This document shows positions 23,460-33,986 of a stretch of 64,000 bases of DNA, in pieces. Every line of letters begins with the position of its first letter. Positions within the stretch are counted from its first letter, which is position 1. Origin of the DNA: Corynespora cassiicola (lineage: Eukaryota > Ascomycota > Dothideomycetes > Pleosporales > Corynesporascaceae); NCBI GenBank assembly GCA_022059125.1, contig JAEUWY010000005.1, positions 2,108,001 through 2,172,000 of the forward strand, in the 5' to 3' direction. The position numbers and the translations under genes were made by a program. The notes under the pieces were generated by a model. The model was not told the DNA's origin and made no database searches. It worked only from the letters and a program-made list of their open reading frames with translations.

Positions 23460-25298
23460 ATGTTCATCAAATCAATTCCACTCTCCATCCTGCTGTCCAC
23501 GGTGGTGGCAGCACAGGGCAGTGGTACAGCGTCCAACAACATATCTGCCGGCGTTTTCTCTGCCATTGACAGTAAACTCGAGGAATTGAGCACATTGAAT
23601 ACCGAGGTAAAGATTTATTCCTCTCCCTAATCGTTCTCCGTTTCTCTTTCTTCCAGTCAACGAAACTGACGTCGATTAAGATATGGAGCAATCCAGAGCT
23701 TGCCTATAGCGAAGTATACGCTCATGAGATATTGACCGACTACCTTGAAGAACAAGGTTTCAATGTAACGCGTGGTGCATACAATCTCAGCACTGCTTTT
23801 CGGGCTGAGTTTTCGCAAGGAGAAGGAGGTCGAACCATTTCTTTCAACGCAGAGTATGACGCACTCGAAGGTATCGGCCACGCTTGCGGTCACAATCTGA
23901 TTGCTACTTCTGCTGTAGTAGCCGCTTTGGGAGCCAAGGAGGCTCTCGAAAATCAAGGCGTTGAAGGAACAGTAGTGTACGAGAAACCCCATCCTCATCC
24001 TATGCGCTACCGAGATGTAGCCAAAGCTCATTTACCTTGATTTTGTCGAGCTAACCATTTCGACCTCTAGGCTTTTTGGGACACCTGCCGAGGAAGGTGG
24101 GGGCGGCAAGGTTCGGATGCTCGACGCAGGAGCATATGAGAACCTCGATTGCAGCATCATGGCTCATCCTGCACCTACCAGCTACATCTCTTACTTTTCA
24201 TCCAAAGCTGCTTGGGCAGGCCGGGTCAATTTCACTGGCTGTGAGTAAATTTCGATGAAACCGGGCTCCACGTCCACAAAGACTGGTCCGGAATGGTCTG
24301 GCTTGACTTACTGACAAGTTCTTTTATAGTTGGAACACATGCTTCCGCTGCTCCATGGCAAGGACGCAATGCCATGGATGCCTTTGTGGCGGCATACACC
24401 ATGGCTGGACTTTATCGACAGCAGATCGAGCAAACGGACCGAATCCATCATGTGGTTGATAACGAGGATTCTCAGTTGGTCAATGTAATCCCTGACAAAG
24501 CGAGCACCCAATGGGCCGTCAGAAGTAGTACACTGTCAGTATTCCGTTGGATTTTCAGCTTCGGCAATGACTAGCAGTTAACTAACCTTGCATAGCACAC
24601 GCCGCAACGTGCTTTTAGAACGCGTTCAGACAATCATCAAGGCGGCAGCCCTAGGGACAAACACCACTGTGGAAATTGCGGAGTAAGTTTGCCTGAATGA
24701 GAAGGGTTCTCATTGCAATTTGCTAACGGCGGGAACTATATCAGCTATCTGGACTATTGGAATGTCGTTTCGAATGAGGCGCTCGCCCGATTGCACTACG
24801 ACATACTCACAACCTATTTTGATCCGTCGCTGGATAATAGTACTGCGGTATACACTGTCCGCGATATCGATAACCAAGTCAACAATCCAACAGAAGGTGG
24901 TTCTACCGATGAGGTATGCACAATGATGAATCAGGCACCTTGTTCCATGAGCCGTCCCGTTGACCATTTGCAGGGCAACGTTTCCCACTTCTTGCCGAGT
25001 ATCCATGTCGCATTTCCAATTACCACCACGGCAGTGCAGCACAATGCAGCATTCCAGGAAGCGGCTGGTACTGTAAGTCTCATAATACTCTCTTTAAGTC
25101 TCCTCTTCTTCTTTGTGCCTGTCTTTCGAGAAGGCTGCCTGATCACGCGCTGATGAACCGCTTCTACTCCAGGACCATGCATTCTCCCAAGCAATCATCA
25201 TCGGCAAGACTATGGCCCTGACCGGTATTGAGGTATTGAGGAATCAGACGTTGGTGTCGGTGATGTGGGAGCAATTCAATAGTATGGAGGATGTGTGA
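23460..25298 (+). CDS. Secreted M20 family metallo-amidohydrolase (PM20D2-like)
   Basis: Eight exons: 23460-23606, 23657-23976, 24071-24240, 24330-24534, 24596-24682, 24745-24913, 24974-25072, 25173-25298 (440 aa). It begins with a signal peptide (MFIKSIPLSILLSTVVAAQG). Metal-site motifs of the M20/amidohydrolase family are intact: EYDALEGIGHACGHNL, GTPAEEGGGGK, IMAHP; the dimerisation-domain segment GTHASAAPWQGRNAMDA follows. Family members hydrolyse amide or peptide bonds of small substrates with one or two zinc ions. The intron at 24914-24973 is 60 nt and in frame, so a retained form would also be open. Secretion points to extracellular nutrient scavenging or detoxification. Confidence 0.87.
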
Positions 25299-25963
25299 TA
25301 TACATAGTTGTATCTAGTCTTTATATACATGTACCGGGGTGATGGAAATTCTTCAGTCTCGTGTGGTGGACTCTCATGCATTTCTCGGGTAAAATTCTCA
25401 TGACGTCTTTGTACAGATTTTGACCGCCAGGGCAAAATGAATCAAGGCTGATTCACATCAGTTTTAGGTCGTGTGTGGATCAAGAAACTGACTCTTTTTC
25501 TGTTAAGGATAAGATCATCAAAGTAGATTTTTATTGAGCTGTTGCAATGATTGGACGATAACATCAAGCGGTAGTTGAAGAGCTTATATACGTGGGTACT
25601 GGCCACGCCACTTGGAATTCCGCATAAAACTTGGTGTTGGCAGGTTTTGATAGTTCCCAGTGACTTGGAGAGAGCAGTGATTGATCCAATGATCAAAATT
25701 TTTGAACAAATCAAGTAGCTGTTTTGCGAAAGAGTAGACATGATCATTCCATTAGGTGTCTTTTTTCTATTTCGTTTGCCGGATTATATGTGGATAAGCT
25801 ATAGAAAAGGTATGCATGTTGGTGGAGCTGTTAGTTCACATATGCTGCAAACTTTGATTCGAGCAGTTTTGTGGACCTATGACGAGGATCTCTTTTGGAG
25901 AAGTGATTCTCCATTCATATCTTACATATCTACAGTCTATGATATCGTGTCACATCACATGGC
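25299..25963. other. Convergent intergenic region, 665 bp
   Basis: AT-rich sequence between the stop codons of two convergent genes. Open frames here are short, overlap on both strands and show no domain. I see nothing else. Confidence 0.5.
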
Positions 25964-27419
25964 TTACTGGAGGCCCTTTAGTCTCTGCAGGCCTGCCTTT
26001 GCATTTATTTGTCCCTCATTGAACCCAATCTTTTTGGACAGAGCTACAGCCTCCTCGTACTTTTTCCGAGCCTCGGCAACCTTGCCATCCATCTCAAAGA
26101 ACTCGCCGAGGTTGTGAGTAGCGACGACACACCCGAGGTCGCACTCCTCACTCCGCTCAGCAGAGTCTATTGTGGCGGCCAGGGTAATGGCCTTGCTGGC
26201 CCACTGGCGGGCCTGATCGACGAGGATAGCCCGCGGGGGCGCGGGAGTGTTGGGGAATGTGTTGGGTGTGGTTGGCGCGGAGGTCGATGATGCGGGGGGC
26301 GGCGTCTGTTGGGCGAGACATGTGGAGATGTTGTTCACTGTCGTAGCGGTTAGTGGCGGGTATTCAGGTAAGGGATGTTGAGACATACTCAATACGACGG
26401 CATGGCAAGACTTGGGGGGGACCAAAGACAGAGCCTGGACAAAGAGCGGCGTGGCCAAGTAGAAGGCGTCGTTTTGCTCGTAATGTTGTCCGAGGGCTGC
26501 GAATAATTAGTGGCTACTCATAAGGTGGGTCGCACAAGATAGACGGTGAGAGAAGAAGCCAACAACGTACCCTCGAGAGTGCCGCCCATCTCCTCATTCG
26601 ACAGCCAGTCACCTTCACCTGCCTTCACACCCTCGGACTCGCGGCGCTGCTTCTCACGGAGCGCATCCTCAACGGCCTCGACCAGGCGCTTCTCAGCATT
26701 TTCTGGTTCATTGACATACTTGACATCGTATATCTGGCCCAATTTGACATTGATCTGGATCAGGTTCTTCTTGACTCGCGACCGATTGCCGTCGGTCCAG
26801 TGTTTGTCGCTGAATTCGGAAACCCAGCGGTGGCAGTCTGCGCGCATGATCTCCAGCACATCAACAGCGAGCGAGTAGTATCCAGCATCCTCAAATAACT
26901 TGGCGATCAAGTATTTGACGCCCATGATCTCGTCGCTGAAGGGATCCATGCCCAGCTCGGTGGCTGTATCGAGGGCCTGGCGGAAGAACTTGTTGGCCTC
27001 CTTGATGTCCAAGTGCTTGCCTCGGCTGTAGAAGAGGGCCTTGCGCAACTTCTTAGCGACGGGCTCGGGGAAGTTGTGGTATGGCTTGACGATGATGTTC
27101 TGGTAGTACCAGGGGATGTAGACGGCGCACCAGCCGCCTATGAGCAGGATGCTGCGGGTGTTCAGTGGCGTCGGTGCGGTGAGTGGGAGTATGCATACCA
27201 TCCGATTGCGAAGGGAAACAGGACTGGACTCCTGTTGTATTGGTCGCGGAACGTCTCGCGCATGGTGCTCCTGTAGCGGCGGGAGCATTGCTGCTGGACG
27301 GGCCTCCATGCCCGCGATGGGAGCTTTGCAAAGAGCTGTGACTGCGAGCGGAGCTGCGACTCGCACTGAGAAAAGCGAGTCAGGCGCGTGGCGGCGCGGG
27401 GCACGGCGCGGGAGTACAT
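25964..27419 (-). CDS. Mitochondrial TPR protein, Mgr3-like
   Basis: Four exons, complement of 25964-26337, 26389-26496, 26571-27151, 27199-27419 (427 aa). The N-terminus is Arg/Ser rich without acidic residues (MYSRAVPRAATRLTRF), a typical mitochondrial presequence. One membrane segment follows (FAIGCILLIGGWCAVYIPWY), and the rest is helical with TPR-like repeats (YLIAKLFEDAGYYSLAVDVL; THNLGEFFEMDGKVAEARKKYEEA). This layout matches Mgr3, an adaptor of the i-AAA protease Yme1 in the inner membrane. Splicing of the third intron restores CHAVVLMNNISTCLAQQ. It is divergent from the SRAP gene, sharing a 242 bp promoter. Confidence 0.8.
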
Positions 27420-27661
27420 GGCGGGGGCAATTGGGGCCTGGCGATGGGCAATTGACGGGCGGAGGTGCGGAGGTGCGGCGGCGAGGCGGAGGAGAAAATC
27501 GAGGACGGATGGGGCCAACGCGCGCGTAGGGCTGACGTCCAAGCTCTTGAGCGTATGACGTCGAGACTTGGACCAATCAAGTGGCGGCGGTAGGCAGACA
27601 GAGTGAGTGCACCTCCTCACCCACCGCACTCCACGAATCCACGAACCATGATCTGACCAAC

Positions 27662-28973
27662 ATGTGCGGCCGATATGTTCTGGCCCTGGTGAGCAAGCTG
27701 TGCAGCCGATGGGTTGCTGCATTTCCCACATCACGTGCTGACGCGCATAGCGGCCGTCCGAGGTTCGCCAGCAGCTCGAGCAGGCGCAGATGCCTGTCGA
27801 GCATGCCCCAGACGACGACGAGGTGCGTCAGACGTACAACTTTGCCCCGGGATGCCATGGCCTGGTCTACCGCGCAGATGGCCTCGAGCATGACACCAGC
27901 TCCGCCCAGGAAGAGCAGAACGAGCACTCTGCAAAGGAGGACACTCGGACTGGAGACACCAAGTACAAGCTCCAGGCCATGAAATGGGGTATGTTCACAG
28001 TCACTGGAGGCTCACTGCATGCTGATGGCCGCAGGACTGGTGCCCTTTTGGACCAAGCGCAACCCCGACTACGGCTCCATGATGCGCACCATCAACTGCC
28101 GCGACGACTCGCTCATCGAGGACCGCGGCATGTGGACGACGATGAAACGGCGCAAGCGGTGCATCATCATCGCACAGGGCTTCTATGAATGGCTCAAGAA
28201 GGGGGGCACCAAAGACAAAGTACCGCACTTCACCAAGCGCAAGGATGGTCGCCTCATGTGCTTCGCGGGGCTGTGGGACTGCGTCCAGTTCGAAGGTGGG
28301 CGCTTCCGTCTCATGGCACGGCATGTCCTTGTGCGCCACTGACAGGCGACTAGATTCGGATGAGAAGCTGTACACCTATACTGTCATCACCACCGGCTCA
28401 AACAAGCAGCTCGGATTCCTCCACGACCGCATGCCCGTCATCCTCGAGAATGGCTCCGAGGCCATCCGGACCTGGCTGGACCCCAACCGGGTCGAGTGGA
28501 GTGGCGACCTGCAGGCGCTGCTGAAGCCGTTCGACGGCGAGCTCGAGTGCTACCCCGTGACCAAGGAGGTGGGCAAGGTAGGCAACAATTCGCCCGCATT
28601 CGTGGTGCCCGTGAACAGCACGGCCAACAAGCAGAACATTGCCAATTTCTTTGGCAGCCAGCGCAAGGCAGCCGAGGAGAAGCCGGTGGCAGCAGTGGCA
28701 ATCAAGACGGAACACGAGAGCAACGAGACGCGTGGGACGAGCGGCGGCGGACAGGAGGGCGAGAGCAAGGCGCCGTCTCGAGGCATCAAACGCGAGCGCA
28801 GCAGCAGCCAGAGCCAGGACGGTGACACGGCGGCGGGCGGGGCCCAACAAAGGCGGAGAATGGCTGCGGCGGCGAAAAAGCAGACACGCAGCGCGACGAG
28901 CAACGGCAGTGCAGCAAAGACCAGGGCCAAAGTCGAGGGCAGCCGGAAGATCACATCGTTTTTCACGACGTGA
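27662..28973 (+). CDS. HMCES: SRAP domain protein, HMCES/YedK homologue
   Basis: Four exons: 27662-27688, 27751-27988, 28035-28295, 28354-28973 (381 aa). MCGRY gives the catalytic Cys2 after Met removal; YNFAPG, CIIIAQGFYEW (active-site Glu) and LHDRMPVIL (His) complete the SRAP active site, which links covalently to abasic sites in single-stranded DNA at replication forks. The nine-codon first exon isolates the catalytic Cys. An insertion of about 45 residues separates NFAPG from the next core strand. The C-terminal 120 residues are disordered, basic and contain two PIP-box-like stretches, QNIANFFG and the extreme C-terminus RKITSFFTT. The GC content is high here and downstream. Confidence 0.92.
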
Positions 28974-29270
28974 TGACGGCAGGCATGGGCCATTGGCCCG
29001 GCGAAGGCGGCCGGGCTCGGGCACCGCGGGGGGCTCGAGTGGGCGGGCGCGGCTCCGCTGGGCGGTGAGTGGCTCCAGGCGCGAGGCATGCTTGTGCAGC
29101 GGCGGCAGAGGGGAGGCAGGGTGAAGAGCGAAGTGGCTGGCGGTGCGGGCGTGGGCGGGCGCGTGCGGGCGTGTGCGGGCGTGCGGGCGCGTGTGGTTCG
29201 CGGGACCAGTCGCCAGTGCAGGCGGCGTGCGGCTGGCGGCCCCCGCCGTTGAAGCCGCGGGTCAAGCGCG

Positions 29271-29300
29271 CAGCCAGAGCCAGAGCCAGAGCCAGAGCGG
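29271..29300. repeat. (CCAGAG)n microsatellite
   Basis: Four to five consecutive copies of the hexamer CCAGAG in a GC-rich intergenic region. Confidence 0.85.
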
Positions 29301-29546
29301 CCAGAGCAGCCAGCGCCACGGCCGTACGGATACGGGCCTGGAGGCTCCTCGCGACCTGTTGGCCGCCTGCGACCTGGCGACTCTCTCCTCTCCCACCACC
29401 CCCCGACAACTCGCGCGTCGCGCATGCATGCACCTAGCCAGCCCTGCAGCCGCCATTGCGGCCGCTCCTTGTCTGTAAACACCCAAAATTGACCGCGCTT
29501 GGCTCTTCTCGTTCCCGCTGCCATATCCCACCCTCGTGGCGCCCGT

Positions 29547-29588
29547 CTCAACGCCTGCTCAACGCCTGCTCAACGCCTGCTCAACGCC
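29547..29588. repeat. 11-mer tandem repeat (CTCAACGCCTG, 3.8 copies)
   Basis: Three exact copies and one partial copy in direct orientation, about 300 bp before the next start codon, within the probable promoter or 5' UTR of the isochorismatase-AlkB-GST gene. Confidence 0.9.
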
Positions 29589-29881
29589 CCCAAGCCGGCC
29601 ATGTAACTTGCTGCCGTCGCCCTGAGCCATAACGGTAATGCAGCACGTCCTGAGCCACCATCCCGGCTTCGTGCCTCGCCCTTCTTCTTCTTCGTCCTCT
29701 TCTCTGCTCTCCCTCCGCCTGCCGCCCGAGCCCAAGTCGCCCCTGTGACGGCCCTCACCGCCGTCTGCCGTCCGCCGTCCGCCTCTGCTGCTCCTGGTCC
29801 TGGCCCTCGTCCCGTCCCCGTCGAGCTGCAAAATCCCCCCACCCTGTGTGCGCATGTCTCCTCCTGCTTCCTCTGTCCACC

Positions 29882-32800
29882 ATGTCCATCAACCTATTGG
29901 ATCTCATATCCCAGAACCAACCGCACTTCCAAACCCACCAGGCCCTCCTCGTCATTGGCCTCCAGAACGACTTCATCCACCCGGACGGCAGGCTCCCAGT
30001 CAGCCTGCGCAGCGGCTTCCTCGACCGCATCCACGCCCTCATCCCCAGGTTCCGCCAGCTCTCGGCCAATGTCATTTGGGTGCGCACTCAGTATGAGGCT
30101 GACCGCATGGCCAACGACCCCACCACGGGCGAGGGCGATGCCGTAGTCGTCGGCGGCCTGGTCGACGGCGTCGAGAGCAGCACCGACGACGACGACGATC
30201 TGCCAAAGGATCTCGTCCCGCCAACGCAGTCGAGATCGTCAAAGCACAAGAAGCGCGCCCTCGACCTGCTCAAGAGGGTTTCAGCCCGCAAGCGACCCGT
30301 CCCGCGCGAGGAGGCCCAGGCCGCCGCCGAGGAGGACGAGGAGCTGTTTCTCCTGCAAAAATCCAAAAACGGTCCCGCCTGTCTTCCAAACACGTTTGGC
30401 GCAGACTTTGTCGAATCCATCAAGCAGACCATCAAGTCGTCCGACACCGTCGTCCCGACCACAAATTACTCGGCCTTCCAGGGGACCTCGCTTCTGCTCA
30501 TCCTGCGTGCCAAACTGGTAACCGAGCTCTACATTTGTGGCTGCATCACAAACGTCTCGGTGCTCGCGACCGTCATCGACGCCGCCCGCCATGGCATCAA
30601 GATCAATGTCGTCGGCGATTGTCTGGGCTTTCGCCGCCAGGCCCGCCATGACATTGCCCTCAAGCGCATGGAAGACTTCTTCGACGCCAACATTGTGTCG
30701 AGCGTAGATATCCTGGACCGGGATCGCCCCGGGGAGCCCCGAAAACGGCGCACATCACAGGACGGGTCCAAGGGGTCCAGCGACAACCTCGCGACCTTGG
30801 TCGACAGGTTGCAGTTGAACGAAGCGAGCCCCACACACCAGCCCAATTCGACCCAAGCTCCGCGCCCTACTCTCGACACCCCCACCGTCGCGGTAAACGG
30901 TCGGCAACGTACTCTGTCAGATGCCTCAGTGGCCGAAAGCCGCACAACCACCGACACCAAGCTGAGCGACGAGCAATTTGCAGAGCGGCTGTCCCAGGGT
31001 GCCAGGGTGCCAAGCTCCGAGCAGGCAAGACAGCCGGCCAAACAAAATCTCGTCAAGTCCAAGATTCGCATGCGCTCGCGAGCCGACAAGCCCAAAAGAG
31101 ATAGCGAGCCCAGGCAGTCCAGAGAGTTCAAGGAGCCTTCCAAGGCAGAGTCGAGTAAAAAGGGCGATTTGACCAAAAAGGGCGACGTCAGTTCACGCCA
31201 CTCCACCGCCGAATCAGCCACAGAGCCGCCGGCCAAATCTCAGCCGTCCGGTTCACCTTCCGCCGACGACCCGCGACCCACGTCTATAACGAAAGCTGAG
31301 AGCAGCGACAAGCTGCGTGAAAACCTCCTGAAGCGGGACCACTCCCTGAAGGCATCCTCGTCGCAACCCTCCTTGCCCTCGCCCAATTCAGAAGCCAAAG
31401 AACGATCACCAGCTTCCCGCATGCGCCTTGCCCTGTCCAGGGCACCAAAGTCTGACTCGAACAAAGTGCTGCCTGCTCAGCCGCAGACACTGCCTAAAAG
31501 CTCGCCAGACTCCACCGTTTGTGATCCCCCTCGATCGTCCAGCACGAGCACCATGGGCAAAAAACTCCAGTCGTTGGCCACCTTCTCGGTACTACGCCCG
31601 GGCGATCGCATCGCAGACGGAGACTCTCGCATCATTTATGACTTCTTCCCAGCCGATCTGCGCCATCCGACTGACCCATCCAAGCCCCTGAGGGAGCTCA
31701 TCTTTCATCAACTCTACAATGAAGTCCGGTGGCAGAGGATGCTTCACCAACAGGGCGAGGTACCTCGCCTCGTCTGCTGCCAGGGAGATTTCGGAGCCGA
31801 TGGGTCCATGCCCATCTACCGACATCCCACCGATCAGGCGCTGCCACTACTGCACTTCTCGCCCAAAGTAGATGTGATCCGAAAACGAGCCGAGAAGCTT
31901 GTTGGTCATCCTCTGAACCATGTTCTGATTCAGATGTACCGAAGCGGGAACGATTACATATCGGAACATTCGGACAAGACGCTGGATATCGTGCAGGGGT
32001 CCTCCATCGTCAATGTCAGCTTCGGCGCTCAGAGGACGATGCGCCTTCGAACCAAGAAGTCTGCAAAGTCGGATGATTCCGAAGATCGTGAGACGCAGCG
32101 AGTCGCAATGCCGCACAACTCCATGTTTGTCTTGGGGCTAAAGTCCAATGAGAAGTGGCTGCACGGTATCCAGCCTGACAAGAGGATGCAATCCGAACGT
32201 AGCGAAGCAGAGACCGACTATTCTGGAATCAGGATCTCTCTAACCTTCAGGCATATCGGCACCTTCCTGGATCATGAATCAAGCACAATATGGGGCCAAG
32301 GCGCAACGTCCAAGGACCAACGCGATGCTCAAGACGTTATCAACAATGACGATGAAGAATCAGAAAAGATGGTACGTGCCTTTAGCAAGGAGAACCACTC
32401 ATCGACCTTCGATTGGGACGAACACTATGGCGACGGTTTCGATGTGTTGCACCTTCATGCACCGCCAGAAGACCTCCCCATTCTATTCGGCTCGAATAAC
32501 ATTGTCGAAACCAAGATGGTGCAAATCTTCCTGGCGGAAAACAACATCAAACACACCTTCATGGAGGCTGCCGCCCTCGACAAACAATACGAGCTCGACC
32601 GCCAAGTCTGCTACCGCGACAACGACGTTAATCACACCGAAGTCGCCATCGCCGTACCCATACTGCTCTACCTCGACCACTACCAGCCCATGGATCGCGA
32701 CGATCGCGGCAGGATATGCAGCGCGAATTCCTACGAGGTCTTCATCATGGTATCTGCCGTGCTAAAGTATTGGGTTAATCGCCACGTACCGACTTATTAC

Positions 32801-33070
32801 ATCGACTTTGTGCACCAACTCGAAAGTCTCGAGGAGCGCCTGGCGTTCAGTCCCGGCCCTTTTATTTCAGGCCGCCGGTTCTCAATCGGAGATTGCTCTG
32901 CATGGCCCGCCATCGACGAGCTGATAACCAACTGGGACGGATGGTCCGAGGAGCGCCTTCCCAAGCTGACCGAGTATTACCGCATGCTTTGGAAGAAGAA
33001 GGCTAGCGTCAAGAAGCTTCGCGCGGGGCTCCCACAGATACGAAAGAAGGCGACGACGGAGGATTCATGA
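29882..33070 (+). CDS. Three-domain protein: isochorismatase-like, AlkB-like 2OG-Fe(II) dioxygenase, GST-like
   Basis: Single exon, 1062 aa from the ATG with context CCACCATGTCC; an in-frame ATG 12 codons upstream gives a hydrophobic extension and is less likely. Residues 20-260 are isochorismatase-like: catalytic Asp30 (LLVIGLQNDF) and Cys221 (CGCITNVSV) are present, but the Lys expected three residues before YSAF is Thr193 (VVPTTNYSAF). Residues 260-575 are a disordered Ser/Lys/Pro linker. Residues 580-810 are AlkB-like with His696-x-Asp698 (EHSDKTLD), His761 (WLHGIQ) and Arg784/Arg790 (RISLTFR), so all iron and 2-oxoglutarate ligands are kept. Residues 865-1050 are GST-like with the FSIGDCSAWP helix-capping box. 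I infer a nucleic-acid demethylase with accessory domains. Confidence 0.9.
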   Translation: MSINLLDLISQNQPHFQTHQALLVIGLQNDFIHPDGRLPVSLRSGFLDRIHALIPRFRQLSANVIWVRTQYEADRMANDPTTGEGDAVVVGGLVDGVESSTDDDDDLPKDLVPPTQSRSSKHKKRALDLLKRVSARKRPVPREEAQAAAEEDEELFLLQKSKNGPACLPNTFGADFVESIKQTIKSSDTVVPTTNYSAFQGTSLLLILRAKLVTELYICGCITNVSVLATVIDAARHGIKINVVGDCLGFRRQARHDIALKRMEDFFDANIVSSVDILDRDRPGEPRKRRTSQDGSKGSSDNLATLVDRLQLNEASPTHQPNSTQAPRPTLDTPTVAVNGRQRTLSDASVAESRTTTDTKLSDEQFAERLSQGARVPSSEQARQPAKQNLVKSKIRMRSRADKPKRDSEPRQSREFKEPSKAESSKKGDLTKKGDVSSRHSTAESATEPPAKSQPSGSPSADDPRPTSITKAESSDKLRENLLKRDHSLKASSSQPSLPSPNSEAKERSPASRMRLALSRAPKSDSNKVLPAQPQTLPKSSPDSTVCDPPRSSSTSTMGKKLQSLATFSVLRPGDRIADGDSRIIYDFFPADLRHPTDPSKPLRELIFHQLYNEVRWQRMLHQQGEVPRLVCCQGDFGADGSMPIYRHPTDQALPLLHFSPKVDVIRKRAEKLVGHPLNHVLIQMYRSGNDYISEHSDKTLDIVQGSSIVNVSFGAQRTMRLRTKKSAKSDDSEDRETQRVAMPHNSMFVLGLKSNEKWLHGIQPDKRMQSERSEAETDYSGIRISLTFRHIGTFLDHESSTIWGQGATSKDQRDAQDVINNDDEESEKMVRAFSKENHSSTFDWDEHYGDGFDVLHLHAPPEDLPILFGSNNIVETKMVQIFLAENNIKHTFMEAAALDKQYELDRQVCYRDNDVNHTEVAIAVPILLYLDHYQPMDRDDRGRICSANSYEVFIMVSAVLKYWVNRHVPTYYIDFVHQLESLEERLAFSPGPFISGRRFSIGDCSAWPAIDELITNWDGWSEERLPKLTEYYRMLWKKKASVKKLRAGLPQIRKKATTEDS

Positions 33071-33986
33071 GTGACCTCCAACATACCATTACCGACTTGC
33101 TCTCCTTGCCGCATAGTGGTTTTGTCTAGCGGCATTTTTGTTCCTTTGAGCGTAAAGCTGGCAACTGGTTTTTATTTTTTGGATCTGATCCGCTTTTGAG
33201 TTATCGAATATCTATGCAGGAGGGTTTAACCCTAGAGGATGAGATGGGATGGGATGCCTGGATGGCCGGATCGCGCTGGGGAAATTTTTTATTTTTGCAT
33301 ATCAAAGGAGGGGGAACCAATCGCTACATACCCTCACACTCGTCGACTGTTTTTGTTTTTTGCGTTGCGTTTGTCTTTTTTGGTGTTTTTGGATGCTTTT
33401 GCATAATGGCCCAAGGTGGGATGCACCGGCTTGGCGTTGTCGAAAATGTAGATGAGTGGGTTTGTTCGGATCTGGATTTATTCGGATCGTGTTTGGGGGG
33501 GGGGGGTTGCGCCTGTGTTGGGGTTGGGGTCTAGAAAAGCTAGCTAATGGAAAAGCTGCGCGCATGTGCTGAGGTGGAATAAAGACGCGGGTTAGTAGAT
33601 GGTTGGAGGTAACGGTGTCTAGTCTTTAAAGCAAAATACATCCATTCTCCTATCAATCTGAAGGTTTCTTGTGTATTGATCTCGTTAGTAGCTGACGAGA
33701 AATACAAAGGTGAGTTCTTGTGGAAGAATATCAAGTTGTATACAGGCGCGTTTGAGCCCGAATAGACACGAGAGGGATCACATGTAGTGCAAGATTCAAG
33801 TTATTATCCAGTCGAGCTTTGTAAGAGCCATTGATGAGATATGAACAAGTGTTTTTGTAAGAAGTGACTATATACAATCCGCTCCATCGTACCCTTTCCC
33901 AAACTGATGAGAATGAACCACAGGCATACAAATCTCAAGAAACAAGAAGATCCATCAAGCTCTCAAAAACCCTGCGGCCCAGACTT
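33071..33986. other. Convergent intergenic region, 916 bp, with poly-G tract
   Basis: 3' flanks of two convergent genes. A run of 12 G lies at 33495-33506, and T-rich tracts occur on either side. No gene is supported. Confidence 0.55.

Larger units (their letters stand above)
28974..29881. other. GC-rich intergenic region, 908 bp, with tandem repeats
   Basis: Between the SRAP gene and the isochorismatase-AlkB-GST gene. It is strongly GC-rich with GCGGGCGTG-type runs (about 29145-29192), a hexamer repeat and an 11-mer repeat listed separately. Long open frames on both strands here are by-products of GC-rich composition and have no domain. Confidence 0.6.

Noticed and set aside
28550..29551. 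333-codon minus-strand open frame over the SRAP 3' end and GC island
   Set aside because: Arg/Pro/Ala-rich shadow caused by GC-rich sequence; no domain, and it overlaps a confident gene.
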